Positions 1 to 9,717 of a stretch of 40,598 bases of DNA are shown in pieces; position 1 is the stretch's first letter, and each line of letters begins with the position of its first letter. The notes under the pieces were generated by a model. That model did no database searches and had not been told where the DNA came from. It was given only the letters and a program-made list of their open reading frames with translations. Source of the stretch: CAMLDH01 sp966250375 (lineage in GTDB: Bacteria > Pseudomonadota > Gammaproteobacteria > Burkholderiales > Burkholderiaceae_D); contig CBINHE010000033.1 in assembly GCA_966250375.1 (NCBI GenBank), forward strand, positions 1 to 40,598. The letters run 5' to 3'. A program made the position numbers and the translations under genes.

Positions 1-218
1 TGTATCGAACTTTCATCGACTGTCTATTGCCAGCTTGTGCTGGCGCTCCGCAGCGTATTGCGCCGCATGTGTGTCAATTCGAGGAAACCTCAATGCGACA
101 AACGTACCGGCGCATTTCATTCTGTGCGTTTCATGTGATGCGAACTATCCTTCGCCCTAATGCCGACATCGATTATTGGATGTTGCATGCGGCGCTGGAC
201 CTCCCCGGCATCCGCCCA
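1..218. other. Left edge, no gene seen
   Basis: This is the stretch downstream of the antiporter gene. I see no reading frame that looks coding and no convincing terminator. A short inverted repeat (gccagc/gctggc near 30-43) has no T-run after it. Confidence 0.4.
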
Positions 219-1868
219 TCAATGCAAGGGTGCACGGGTCAGCCCCGTCTCCAGCAGGTCGATTTCTCTCAGGAGTTGCTCGTATACTGTGTCGTCTATA
301 CTGCCGCTTAGGCGCAGGCGGTATAACTCATCCCGTTCGGCACGCAACGCTTCCAGGCGCAGGCTCAATTCTACGTCCAGCAAAAGCTGCACGTCGGCCG
401 CGTTTTCGCCGCTGGGGTCGCCATAGTCCAAGCGACGCCGATAGACGTCGAGTACGTGCATCCCTGCCTCCGCGCGTACGGCTTCCTGCCCTGGGTCTTG
501 CGCAGGTTCGGCCAATAGTGCCTCGATGCGACGTACGGCGGCTTCAGAGGCTGCGGTGCGCGCATGGGCTTCACCGGTGCCATGAGCGGCCTGCGGCAGA
601 TCCGCCGCCAGTCCGCGCGCCAGCAGCGGCATGCCTATGCTGGCAATCAGCAAGGACAGCAGGATGACCCCCATTGCGAGTGCGATCATGGCGTCGCGGG
701 CAGGGAATGCCAAACCGGACGGCATCGCCAGCGGCAAGGTTAGTATGCCCGCCAGCGTAATGGCGCCGCGCACGCCGGCGGTAGCGGTCACGGCGAGCAG
801 GCGTGTCTGCGGCATAGCCTTGGTTTCACCGCGGATGGCTGCGCGGAAGATGGTCAGTTTCAATGCTACCCAAACCCAGGCGAAGCGCAGGGCGCCAAGC
901 ATGAGCGTGATCAGCGCCGCATAGGCAACAAGGCTCCAGGCGCTCCCCAGGCCCGATGCGTGGGCGACCTCGGGTAAGTTATGCAGCACGTTCGGAAGCT
1001 GGTTGCCGAGAAGGACGAAGATGATGCCGTTGAGGGCGGTCTGTACAGTATCCCAGACCGCCCGGCTTTGCATGCGCGTGGCGGGCAGAGGCCGGCCCGA
1101 CAGCTCGCCATAGTGCATCGCCATGCCGGCCACGACCGCGGCAAGAATGCCGGAAACATGAAAATGCTCGGCCGCCATGTAAGCGGCGAAAGGCATTAGC
1201 AGGCTGACCATGATCTGCACTGCCGGATCTTCGCCGGTATGACGGACCAGGACGCGGTTGAGCGAACCGATGATCCAAGTCACGGCGCCCCCGATGATGG
1301 CCCCGCCGCCCGCCACCAGCAGGAAATTCGCGGAAGCGCTGGCCAGCGAGAAGGTTCCGGTCAGCGCCGCGGTCACCGCAAAGCTGAAGCAGACCAGCCC
1401 GGTGGCATCGTTGAGCAGCGATTCGCCTTCGAGTATATGCATGAGACGTGATGGCAGCGGGGAATTCGCGGTCATGGCGGCGACGGCGACCGGATCGGTC
1501 GGGGACAGTATGGCGGCCAGCGCGAAGGCGACGGCTAGTGGGGCTACCGGAATGAGCCAATGGATGAAGTAGCCGAGACCGATGACTGTAAACACCACTA
1601 GGCCCGTGGCTAGCGCGACTATTGGCTTCCAGTCACGGAAGAACGCTCCTTTCGGTATGCGCCAGCCGTCGAGGAACAGCAGCGGCGGGATGAACAACAG
1701 CAGGAAGAGATGGGAGTCGAATGGCACCAGGAAACCCGCCATGGCCATGAGCGCGCCGATGCCGATCTGCAGCAGCGGCAATGGAACCTTCAGTGGCAGC
1801 AGGCGGCCTACCATGGCGCTGACGACCACGGCAAGCAGAAAAATAAGGACCATAGACACGACGGGCAT
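219..1868 (-). CDS. CPA1 family Na+/H+ antiporter
   Basis: This is a predicted inner-membrane cation/proton antiporter of the CPA1 family (NhaP/YjcE type), 549 residues. The first about 400 residues are a run of hydrophobic helices. Two family signatures are visible: LSPTDPVAVAAM and, shortly after, EGESLLNDATGL, which carry the Asp residues expected to bind the ion. The last about 120 residues are charged and helical, as in the cytoplasmic tail of this family. The frame extends upstream to 2018, but I chose the ATG at 1868 because the upstream residues look non-coding, the first membrane helix begins right after it, and a GGAG sits about 5 bases before it. It stands alone, divergent from the nuo operon. 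Sodium versus potassium preference cannot be read from the sequence. Confidence 0.85.
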   Translation of the reverse strand: MPVVSMVLIFLLAVVVSAMVGRLLPLKVPLPLLQIGIGALMAMAGFLVPFDSHLFLLLFIPPLLFLDGWRIPKGAFFRDWKPIVALATGLVVFTVIGLGYFIHWLIPVAPLAVAFALAAILSPTDPVAVAAMTANSPLPSRLMHILEGESLLNDATGLVCFSFAVTAALTGTFSLASASANFLLVAGGGAIIGGAVTWIIGSLNRVLVRHTGEDPAVQIMVSLLMPFAAYMAAEHFHVSGILAAVVAGMAMHYGELSGRPLPATRMQSRAVWDTVQTALNGIIFVLLGNQLPNVLHNLPEVAHASGLGSAWSLVAYAALITLMLGALRFAWVWVALKLTIFRAAIRGETKAMPQTRLLAVTATAGVRGAITLAGILTLPLAMPSGLAFPARDAMIALAMGVILLSLLIASIGMPLLARGLAADLPQAAHGTGEAHARTAASEAAVRRIEALLAEPAQDPGQEAVRAEAGMHVLDVYRRRLDYGDPSGENAADVQLLLDVELSLRLEALRAERDELYRLRLSGSIDDTVYEQLLREIDLLETGLTRAPLH

Positions 1869-3194
1869 GAAGACTCCGGAAGAAAATAAGGGTGTGACGC
1901 GAAACAGCCGAGAAATCTCTCCTTGAGAGTACGGGAGCGCTCTTGCTCCACCGGCGTTCAGCCGGCTCCTGTCCCCTTGACAGGAGCTGGCACATGGTAG
2001 ACCGCTGTTGGCTGACACCGCGACGTAGTGAATTTACAGGCTGCATGATACTGCAGCTGCATTACGGCAAACTTAAGGTTCATCGGGCCTAGCAGGGGGA
2101 GGCAAGCACCGTCGATTCGTGCGGTTGGTTGGCTTCCCCACTGCTCGCAGCCACGCTCAAAGTTTCCCACATTTGCGTCACTGTTTTGCTGAAAGACCCT
2201 GCGCTGTTGGATATCAGCGTTTAGCAGAGTGTGAATGAGCGTTTGAGCCCTTTTCATAGAACCTGCTCAATATCTCTTTAACAGCAGAGTGAGGAAGGCG
2301 AGGACGAGGAATTGCAAACTGGTTTCGAGTTGGCGTTCGCAGGGCTCCACAGGTCGAAGTAGTAGTAGCGCCTCGTACTCGGTGGTGGAAAATCACTTGG
2401 CAGCTTACCGATGCTCATCTCATTCAGCACACGGCGAGGCTGGCCCGACAGATTGCCGCCTGCCACTTCAGTCAGCACCGACTGATCGACAGGCCGGAGA
2501 GGAGAAATGGTCCGCACCCGGAGCAGGTGCTTGCCAAGGGGCTCTTGGAACGGCTGAGCGTCCGCAGGCACAGCCTTGAAGCCGCTTGGGTCAAATTGAA
2601 GCGAGAACCTACGGATTGTCGCGTGCCTTTGCGGCATTGAATCAGAGCGACTGAACGCCGACCCGGTGGCCGTGTTCTGCTCAGACTGCGCAGCCAATCG
2701 GAGAAAGTTCTAGGTGTACGCAGTGATTGATTTAAGAGAAGCTGTCGTTTAGGGTAGTTTTTCGAGTATCAAACGGCAACATTGGTGCGTTCGTGTCGAT
2801 CTACAAGCCGCCGCTTGCCTTGGTTGAGGGGAGGACCGCTTTTGGCCGATTGTAGCCTGTCACGCAAAAAATTCGAAAGACCGCTTCCGCTGCAAAGCTG
2901 TCCTTGAAACAAACCCGTTTCAAATATCTCGGCTCAAGACTAAAACTTGAACAAGCCTCGATGCGCATCAGCAGCATCGGTCGCACTGACAATTGTCAGT
3001 TATCTAAAAGCCACCATCGGCAATATCAACAATCGCATTCTCTCGCCCCCAGAACCTCGATCCAGCACGACACCAGATAATTGCCGCCCGCCCAGTCAAA
3101 CACTCCTTACATCAATCATCAAGGATTCCCGATAGCCGCAAACAAGCGGCCGCTCTACTGTGACAGTTGGGCCATTGTGCCGCGAAGGAGCCCC
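1869..3194. other. 1.3 kb stretch without a recognisable gene
   Basis: This interval separates the divergent antiporter and nuoE starts. The longest open frames (for example minus 2278-2697, and a plus-strand frame across about 2305-2640) have unusual composition and no family I recognise. It may contain decayed coding sequence, but I cannot name any. The promoters of the antiporter and of the nuo operon must lie here. I could not place either with confidence. nuoA, nuoB, nuoC and nuoD are not present in any frame. Confidence 0.5.
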
Positions 3195-3665
3195 ATGCTG
3201 AGCGAACAGGAACAACGAGAAATCGAAGCCGAGTCGCAACATTACCCGGATCGGCGCGCCTTGTGCATCGATGCGCTCAAGATCGTGCAGCAGCATCGCG
3301 GTTGGGTATCGGACCAAGGCCTTGCAGACGTGGCGGAATTTCTGCAAGTGCCGGAAGCGGAATTGGAGGGTCTCGCCACCTTCTACAACATGATCTTTCG
3401 CAAACCAGTGGGGCAACATGTGATTCTGCTGTGCGACAGCGTGAGCTGCTGGATCATGGACAGCGACCGCTTGCGCGAACACTTGTCGGCGCGGTTGCGC
3501 ATCGCCCTGGGGGAAACCAGTGCCGATGGCCGCTTCACCCTGTTGCCGGCCGTCTGCCTGGGCGCTTGCGACCATGCGCCGGTCATGATGATAGATAACA
3601 CGCATTACCAGGATCTGGATCCGCACAGGATCGACCATATCCTCGCAAACGATTGGCAAGAATAA
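3195..3665 (+). CDS. nuoE: NADH-quinone oxidoreductase subunit E (NuoE)
   Basis: This is the 24 kDa-type subunit of the complex I NADH-oxidising module, 156 residues (the E. coli protein is 166). It is a thioredoxin-fold ferredoxin that holds the [2Fe-2S] cluster N1a. All four ligands are visible: C-x4-C in LLCDSVSCW and C-x3-C in VCLGACDHAP. The start is the ATG at 3195, preceded by AAGGAG four bases upstream; the frame extends further upstream but reads as non-coding. It is the first gene of the operon and is followed 13 bases later by nuoF. Its position as first gene is unusual, because nuoA, B, C and D normally precede it. Confidence 0.93.
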   Translation: MLSEQEQREIEAESQHYPDRRALCIDALKIVQQHRGWVSDQGLADVAEFLQVPEAELEGLATFYNMIFRKPVGQHVILLCDSVSCWIMDSDRLREHLSARLRIALGETSADGRFTLLPAVCLGACDHAPVMMIDNTHYQDLDPHRIDHILANDWQE

Positions 3666-3678
3666 AGAGAGCCAACCG

Positions 3679-4959
3679 ATGATGGAGACACCGCTTACCG
3701 CACACATCCAGCCAAGTTCGGAGCCGCCTGACCTCCCGCAGTACGAGAAGACGGGCGGCTACCAGGCGCTGCGCAAGGCTTTTCGCATGGCCCCTAAAGA
3801 AGTGATGGCCGAGGTAAAAGAGTCGAACCTGCGCGGACGCGGCGGCGCAGGTTTTCTCACTGCGATGAAATGGAGTTTCATACCGATGGGGAAAGACGCG
3901 CCCCGTCCCAAATATTTCGTCTGCAATGCGGACGAGATGGAGCCTGGCACCTTCAAGGATCGCTTTCTGCTCGAAGGCAACCCGCACCAACTGATCGAAG
4001 GCATGATCATCGGCGCTTATGCGATCCAGGCCGATGTAGCCTATATCTTCCTGCGCTGGGAATACAAGCTGGCGGCGCAGCGGCTGGAGAAGGCGATTGC
4101 CGAGGCATACCGCCAAGGTTATCTGGGGAAAGACATCCTGGGCGCCGGATACAACTTGGAGTTGCACCTGCATGTCAGCGCGGGACGCTACATCTGCGGT
4201 GAAGAGACCGCACTGCTGAATGCACTGGAAGGCAAGCGTGCCAACCCGCGCAGCAAACCGCCCTTTCCGCAGATAAGCGGCTTATGGGGCAAACCCACTA
4301 TCGTCAACAATGTCGAGACGCTGTGCAACGTGCCCCACATCGTCAATAACGGCGCGCTGTGGTTCAAGAACCTGAGCCACCGTCCCAATTTCGATGGCGG
4401 GACCAAGCTGTACGGTGCAAGCGGCAGAGTACGCAAGCCGGGACTGTGGGAACTGCCGATGGGTACGAGCATCCGCGAGATCCTGGAAGAACATGCGGGA
4501 GGCATGCGTGACGGGTACAGGTTCCGCGGCCTGCTGCCGGGAGGCGCATCGACTGATTTCCTGGTCGAGGAACACCTGGACGTGGCGATGGATTTCGACT
4601 CGGTGCAGGCGGCAGGCAGCCGTCTCGGCACTGGCACCATGATCATTCTTGATGACCAGACTTGTCCGGTCGGCATGGTGCACAACCTCGAACATTTTTT
4701 TGCGCAGGAATCGTGCGGCTGGTGCACGCCGTGCTGGTCCGGGCTGGCGTGGGTGGAACAGATTCTGCATGGCCTGGAGCAGGGACAAGGCGAAGCGGGA
4801 GACTTGGAACGGCTGCAGTCGCACGCCCGCTTGCTCGGTCCGGGACGTACTTATTGCGCGCTGGCGCCCGGTGCGGCGGAACCTTTGCAAAGCGGCCTCA
4901 AGTATTTCCGCGAGGATTTCGAGCGGCACATTCGCGACCGGCGCTGTCCTTGGAGATGA
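3679..4959 (+). CDS. nuoF: NADH-quinone oxidoreductase subunit F (NuoF)
   Basis: This is the NADH- and FMN-binding 51 kDa-type subunit, 426 residues, which accepts hydride from NADH at the tip of the peripheral arm. The glycine-rich FMN/NADH site is visible (LRGRGGAGFLTAMKW near residue 50, followed by CNADEMEPGTFKDR). The ligands of the [4Fe-4S] cluster N3 are C-x2-C-x2-C in ESCGWCTPCWSG and a fourth Cys about 40 residues later in TYCALAPGAAEP. The length is normal for the family. The start at 3679 has a purine-rich stretch (AAAGAGAG) upstream. The stop overlaps the nuoG start (ATGA), so the two are probably translationally coupled. Confidence 0.94.
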   Translation: MMETPLTAHIQPSSEPPDLPQYEKTGGYQALRKAFRMAPKEVMAEVKESNLRGRGGAGFLTAMKWSFIPMGKDAPRPKYFVCNADEMEPGTFKDRFLLEGNPHQLIEGMIIGAYAIQADVAYIFLRWEYKLAAQRLEKAIAEAYRQGYLGKDILGAGYNLELHLHVSAGRYICGEETALLNALEGKRANPRSKPPFPQISGLWGKPTIVNNVETLCNVPHIVNNGALWFKNLSHRPNFDGGTKLYGASGRVRKPGLWELPMGTSIREILEEHAGGMRDGYRFRGLLPGGASTDFLVEEHLDVAMDFDSVQAAGSRLGTGTMIILDDQTCPVGMVHNLEHFFAQESCGWCTPCWSGLAWVEQILHGLEQGQGEAGDLERLQSHARLLGPGRTYCALAPGAAEPLQSGLKYFREDFERHIRDRRCPWR

Positions 4960-7700
4960 GCGTGGCGACCATCCATATCGACAATCGGCCCTATACCGCG
5001 AAAGACGGTGAGAACCTATTGCAGGAATGTCTTTCGCTGGGGTTCGACCTGCAGTATTTCTGCTGGCACCCTGCGCTGGGTTCGGTGGGCGCGTGCCGTC
5101 AATGTGCAATCAAGCAATTCAAGGATAGCGAGGATACCCGAGGCAGGATCGTCATGGCATGCATGACGCCGGTCACGGACGGCGTCCGCATCTCGATCGA
5201 TGATCCGGAAGCGCGGGAATTCCGCGCCGAAGTGATCGAATGGCTGATGACCAACCACCCGCACGATTGCCCGGTATGCGACGAGGGCGGTGAATGCCAT
5301 TTACAGGACATGACGCTCATGACCGGGCACACGTATCGCCGCTACGATGGACGCAAGCGTACCTGGCGCAACCAGAACCTGGGGCCATTGGTCGATCATG
5401 AGATGAACCGCTGCATCCAGTGCTACCGTTGCGTGCGCTTCTATCGCGACTATGCCGGCGGTGAGGATCTCGATGCACTGGGACTGCGCAATCAGGTCTA
5501 CTTCGGCCGCCATCAGGACGGCACGCTGGAGAGCGAATTCAGCGGCAATCTGGTGGAGGTCTGCCCTACCGGCGTATTCACCGACAAGACCTTGGGACGG
5601 CATTACGCGCGCAAGTGGGATCTGCAGACCGCGCCGTCGGTGTGCGTGCATTGCGGGTCGGGTTGCAACACCATCCCCGGTGAACGTTACGGCACGCTGC
5701 GGCGCATCCACAACCGCTACAACAGCGAAGTCAACGGCTATTTCCTGTGCGACCGTGGGCGCTTCGGCTATGAATTCGTCAATAGCGAACGCCGTATCCG
5801 GCAAGCCTTGCTGCAAAACAATGGCGCCGAAACACCGCAACCTGTCAATAAGCAGGAGGCGATGACCTACCTGGCTAGCCTGCTTGCCAAGGACGCAAAG
5901 GTGATCGGCATCGGTTCCCCCCGTGCGTCGCTCGAATCGAACTTTGCACTGCGCAGTCTGGTCGGGCGCGAGCGCTTCCATCTCGGCATGTCTGACCGGG
6001 ATGCGGGCCTGATTGCCACCATCATCGACATCCTGCGCAACGGTCCCGCGCGCACACCTTCGCTGCATGAGGTGGAACTCGCCGACGCGGTGCTGGTGCT
6101 GGGCGAGGATCTGACCAATACCGCGCCTCGACTGGCGCTTGCTGTGCGCCAGTCGGTACGGCAAAAGCCGATGCAGATCGCAGGGAAGATGCATATTCCA
6201 CATTGGGACGATAACGCGTTGCGCCAGGCAGTGCAGCAGGAAAAAGGCCCACTGTTTATCGCCACGCTGGCCGGTACCAAGCTCGACGATGTTGCGACCA
6301 AGACGTTCCACGGCGCGCCCGACGACTTGGCCCGGCTCGGCTTTGCGGTAGCGCATGCGCTTGATACCAAAGTGCCGCCTCCGCCGGATCTGCCGGACAC
6401 GATGCGCACACTGGCCGATACCATTGCCCAGGCATTGAAGGCGGCGGAGCGTCCGTTGGTGATCTCCGGCATGAGTTGCGGCAGTGAAGCCGTCATCCAA
6501 GCGGCCGCCAACGTCGCATGGGCCTTGTGCGGCAGCGACCGCCGCTCGGAACTTTGCTACATCGTGCCGGAGTGCAACAGCATGGGCACGGCCCTCATAG
6601 GGGGAGAACCGCTTGCTGCAGCATTTCAGGCGGTACAAGAAGGCAACGCCGACACCGTCGTCATTCTGGAGAATGATCTTTACCGGCGCGCCGATACCAC
6701 ATTGGTTAATGCCTTTCTCACCGAGGCAAAACAAGTCGTCGTCATTGATTGTGTAATGCATGCCACAGGCGCCAAGGCCAATGTGGTGCTGCCGGCAGGC
6801 AGCTTCGCCGAAGCCGACGGCACGCTCGTGAGCAATGAAGGCCGGGCGCAACGCTTCTTCCAGGTGTTCGTGCCTGAGCCCGAGGGCGAAGGCAACGCTA
6901 AGATTCAGGAGAGCTGGCGCTGGGTGCGCGACATCCTGGCGGCCGGACGCGAGCAGGAAAGCCCGTGGTCGAATCTGGATCAGCTCATAGCCGCCTGCGC
7001 TGCGGCGATTCCGGTATTGGAACCGATCGTGCGCGCCGCCCCATCGGCGGACTTTCGCATCAAGGGGCAGAAGATCCCGCGCGAAACGCATCGTTTCAGC
7101 GGACGCACCGCGATACGGGCCAACGTCAATGTGCAGGAGCGCCAGCCGCCGCCAAACGATCCGGACGCGCCACTGACGTTTTCGATGGAGGGCTATCCCG
7201 GCCAGCCGCCGCCGCCGCTGATTCCCATTTTTTGGGCACCGCGCTGGAATTCGACGCAGGCGGTGAACAAATTCCAGGACGAAGTGGGAGGGCCGCTACG
7301 CGGCGGCGATCCGGGCGTGCGCCTGATCGAACCGGCGCAGCCCGGTGACCACGCGTACTTCGGCGACGTGCCTGCAGCATTCGAGCAACATAGCGGTCAA
7401 TGGTTGGTGGTGCCACTGCATCACATCTTCGGCAGCGAGGAGTTAAGTGTGCTCGCGCCCGGCATCGCCGCCTTGGCCGCCAGCCCTTATCTGGCGCTCC
7501 ATCCCGACGATGCTGCACAACTCGGTTATGGCGCCGGCGATGACGCGCCGTTGCACCTGGACCGGACGACTTACTGGCTGCCGGTGCAACTGCGCCCCGA
7601 TCTTCCGCGCGGCGTAGCCGGGCTGCCCGCCGGCTTGCCCAGCCTTGAGGGAATCATGCTGCCGTGCTGGGGCCAGATCGAAAAAAGGGTCTCCTCATGA
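4956..7700 (+). CDS. nuoG: NADH-quinone oxidoreductase subunit G (NuoG), N7-cluster type
   Basis: This is the large iron-sulfur subunit of complex I, 914 residues. In order it shows an N-terminal [2Fe-2S] ferredoxin domain (YFCWHP, ACRQC, MACMTP), a His/Cys [4Fe-4S] motif (H-x3-C-x2-C-x5-C in HPHDCPVCDEGGEC), and a second [4Fe-4S] site (CIQCYRCVRF with CPTG). A further C-x2-C-x3-C-x27-C follows (CVHCGSGC, then FLCDRGRFGY), which matches the ligand set of the extra cluster N7. The rest is a molybdopterin-oxidoreductase-like domain. The size matches E. coli NuoG (908) rather than the shorter form usual in betaproteobacteria. The start at 4956 is set by the ATGA overlap with nuoF, preceded by GGAG. 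The open frame reaches back to 4662 inside nuoF, but that part is only a shadow. Confidence 0.94.
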   Translation: MSVATIHIDNRPYTAKDGENLLQECLSLGFDLQYFCWHPALGSVGACRQCAIKQFKDSEDTRGRIVMACMTPVTDGVRISIDDPEAREFRAEVIEWLMTNHPHDCPVCDEGGECHLQDMTLMTGHTYRRYDGRKRTWRNQNLGPLVDHEMNRCIQCYRCVRFYRDYAGGEDLDALGLRNQVYFGRHQDGTLESEFSGNLVEVCPTGVFTDKTLGRHYARKWDLQTAPSVCVHCGSGCNTIPGERYGTLRRIHNRYNSEVNGYFLCDRGRFGYEFVNSERRIRQALLQNNGAETPQPVNKQEAMTYLASLLAKDAKVIGIGSPRASLESNFALRSLVGRERFHLGMSDRDAGLIATIIDILRNGPARTPSLHEVELADAVLVLGEDLTNTAPRLALAVRQSVRQKPMQIAGKMHIPHWDDNALRQAVQQEKGPLFIATLAGTKLDDVATKTFHGAPDDLARLGFAVAHALDTKVPPPPDLPDTMRTLADTIAQALKAAERPLVISGMSCGSEAVIQAAANVAWALCGSDRRSELCYIVPECNSMGTALIGGEPLAAAFQAVQEGNADTVVILENDLYRRADTTLVNAFLTEAKQVVVIDCVMHATGAKANVVLPAGSFAEADGTLVSNEGRAQRFFQVFVPEPEGEGNAKIQESWRWVRDILAAGREQESPWSNLDQLIAACAAAIPVLEPIVRAAPSADFRIKGQKIPRETHRFSGRTAIRANVNVQERQPPPNDPDAPLTFSMEGYPGQPPPPLIPIFWAPRWNSTQAVNKFQDEVGGPLRGGDPGVRLIEPAQPGDHAYFGDVPAAFEQHSGQWLVVPLHHIFGSEELSVLAPGIAALAASPYLALHPDDAAQLGYGAGDDAPLHLDRTTYWLPVQLRPDLPRGVAGLPAGLPSLEGIMLPCWGQIEKRVSS

Positions 7701-8650
7701 GCGAAGCAGCCCGCACCTGGTTGAACATCATCTTCATCCTGATCGTCCTGCTCGGCTCGTCTGGCATGCTGGTCTGGATCGAACGCCGCCTGCTCGCGCT
7801 CTGGCAAGACCGCTATGGCCCCAACCGGGTCGGCCCGTTCGGCGTGCTGCAGACAGTGGCCGATGCCATCAAGCTCATCACCAAGGAAGACTGGATTCCG
7901 CCGTTTGCCGACAAGCCGGTGTTCGTGCTGGCACCGCTGGTGATTACCGTGACCACCCTGCTGGCGTTCGCCGTTGTCCCGATCGCACCCGGCATCGGCA
8001 TCGTCGACATGAACATCGGCTTGCTGTTTTTCCTCGCCATGTCCTCGCTCGCGGTCTACAGCGTCGTCCTGGGAGGGTGGGCATCCAACAACAAGTATGC
8101 GCTGCTGGGCTGCTTCCGGGCCACGGCCCAGATGCTGAGTTACGAGGTATTCATGGGGCTGGCGCTGATGGGCGTGGTCATGCTGGCCGGCTCCTTCAAT
8201 CTGCGCGATATCGTCGAGGCGCAAAGGGGTTTGTGGTTTTTCATCCCGCAGATCCTCGGCCTGATCACGTTTGCCGTAGCCGGCATTGCGGAAACGCGCC
8301 GTCTGCCGTTCGACCTGCCCGAGGCGGAGACCGAGCTGATCGCGGGATTCCATACCGAATACTCGGGCATGAAGTTCGGCCTCTTTTTCGTCGGCGAATA
8401 CATCGGCATCATTCTCGTCTCGGCGATGATTGTGACGCTGTTTTTCGGCGGCTGGTTGGGACCGCTGCTGCCGCCTGTCGTCTGGTTCCTGCTCAAGACC
8501 GCCATCGTCATCGGATTGTTCATCTTGCTGCGCGCTTCACTACCGCGGCCCCGCTACGATCAATTGATGGCGTACGGATGGAAAGTCATGCTGCCGCTGA
8601 CACTGGTCAATCTGCTCATCACCGGCGCAGTTGTGCTGACGCGTAGCTGA
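7697..8650 (+). CDS. nuoH: NADH-quinone oxidoreductase subunit H (NuoH)
   Basis: This is the membrane subunit that joins the peripheral arm to the proton-pumping arm and forms part of the quinone chamber, 317 residues with about eight hydrophobic helices. Family hallmarks are visible: WIERRLLALWQDRYGPNRVG near the N-terminus, and LPFDLPEAETELIAGFHTEY, the conserved acidic loop near the quinone site. The ATG at 7697 overlaps the nuoG stop (ATGA) and follows a GGGTCTCC stretch. Length and order match the E. coli operon. Its natural partners NuoA, NuoB and NuoD are not encoded here. Confidence 0.94.
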   Translation: MSEAARTWLNIIFILIVLLGSSGMLVWIERRLLALWQDRYGPNRVGPFGVLQTVADAIKLITKEDWIPPFADKPVFVLAPLVITVTTLLAFAVVPIAPGIGIVDMNIGLLFFLAMSSLAVYSVVLGGWASNNKYALLGCFRATAQMLSYEVFMGLALMGVVMLAGSFNLRDIVEAQRGLWFFIPQILGLITFAVAGIAETRRLPFDLPEAETELIAGFHTEYSGMKFGLFFVGEYIGIILVSAMIVTLFFGGWLGPLLPPVVWFLLKTAIVIGLFILLRASLPRPRYDQLMAYGWKVMLPLTLVNLLITGAVVLTRS

Positions 8651-8666
8651 TCACTGGAGATATGCA

Positions 8667-9191
8667 ATGGGTACGATATGGAATTCCTTGAAGACCATGT
8701 GGTTCGTCTTTCTACACATGTTCCGGCGCCGGGTGACAGTCCAGTATCCGGAAGAAAAAATTCCCATGGCACCACGCTGGCGCGGACGCATCATCCTCTC
8801 CCGCGATCCCGACGGCGGCGAACGCTGCGTGGCTTGCTACCTGTGCGCGGTGGCTTGTCCGGTGGATTGCATCGCCTTGCAGGCGACCGAAGACGAACAC
8901 GGGCGGCGCTACCCCGCGTTCTTTCGCATCAATTTCTCTCGATGTATCTTCTGCGGCTACTGCGAGGAGGCATGTCCCACTTATGCCATCCAGCTCACCC
9001 CGGACTTCGAGATGAGCGAATACAAGCGGCAAAACCTGGTCTATGAAAAAGAGGACCTACTGATCGACGGTCCCGGCAAGTATCCCGACTATAACTTTTA
9101 CCGGGTGGCGGGATTCGCCATCGGTGGCAAGGACAAGGGCGATGCCGAGAATGAAGCGCCGGTGGTGGATTTGCATCGTTTGCTGCCGTAA
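8667..9191 (+). CDS. nuoI: NADH-quinone oxidoreductase subunit I (NuoI)
   Basis: This is the 8Fe-ferredoxin-type subunit that carries clusters N6a and N6b towards the quinone site, 174 residues. Both [4Fe-4S] motifs are intact: CVACYLCAVACPVDCI and CIFCGYCEEACPTYAI. An N-terminal amphipathic stretch should anchor it at the membrane. The ATG at 8667 is preceded by GGAGAT. In an assembled enzyme NuoI passes electrons to NuoB, so a nuoB gene must exist elsewhere if this operon makes a quinone-reducing enzyme. Confidence 0.94.
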   Translation: MGTIWNSLKTMWFVFLHMFRRRVTVQYPEEKIPMAPRWRGRIILSRDPDGGERCVACYLCAVACPVDCIALQATEDEHGRRYPAFFRINFSRCIFCGYCEEACPTYAIQLTPDFEMSEYKRQNLVYEKEDLLIDGPGKYPDYNFYRVAGFAIGGKDKGDAENEAPVVDLHRLLP

Positions 9192-9216
9192 CCTGACTGG
9201 AGACGGAGAAAGCACC

Positions 9217-9717
9217 ATGGAATTCACGTTCTACCTGGCAGGCGCCATCGCCATCGTGTCCACGATCATGGTCATCGTGGAGCTCTCCGCGATGCACGCG
9301 CTGCTCTACCTGATCGTGTCGCTGCTCGCGGTGGCTGTGGTGTTCTATGTGCTCGGCGCGCCCTTCGCTGCGGCGCTGGAAGTCATCATCTACGCCGGCG
9401 CCATCATGGTGCTGTTCGTGTTCGTGCTGATGATGCTCAACCTGGGCCAGGCCGCCATCGTGCAGGAGCGAGGCTGGCTGAGTCCGCGCGCGTGGGCGGG
9501 GCCCGCCCTCCTCTCGGCGCTGCTGCTGGCCGAGTTGATTTATATACTCGCACGCCCTGCCGACACGATCTCCAGCGCCAGTGTGGTCGATGCGAAAGAA
9601 GTCGGCATCGTTTTGTTCGGGCCTTACCTGCTCGGTGTCGAGCTGGCGTCGATGCTGCTGCTGGCGGGGCTGGTGGGAGCCTTCCATCTGGGCTGGCGCC
9701 AGCCGGAGGGGGAGTGA
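9217..9717 (+). CDS. nuoJ: NADH-quinone oxidoreductase subunit J (NuoJ)
   Basis: This is a small membrane subunit of complex I, 166 residues, with five hydrophobic helices and the segment AAALEVIIYAGAIMVLFVFV that is typical of the conserved third helix of NuoJ. The start at 9217 is preceded by GGAGACGGAGAA. The open frame reaches back into nuoI, but the upstream part has no membrane character. The stop overlaps the nuoK start by one base (TGATG). Confidence 0.92.
   Translation: MEFTFYLAGAIAIVSTIMVIVELSAMHALLYLIVSLLAVAVVFYVLGAPFAAALEVIIYAGAIMVLFVFVLMMLNLGQAAIVQERGWLSPRAWAGPALLSALLLAELIYILARPADTISSASVVDAKEVGIVLFGPYLLGVELASMLLLAGLVGAFHLGWRQPEGE

Noticed and set aside
2278..2697. A 139-codon minus-strand frame upstream of nuoE, and an overlapping plus-strand frame
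   Set aside because: Low-complexity and His/Arg-rich composition, no ribosome-binding site, no recognised family; likely non-coding or decayed.
5301..7091. A 596-codon minus-strand frame inside nuoG
   Set aside because: It is a long shadow frame of G+C-rich coding sequence; nuoG on the other strand is unambiguous.
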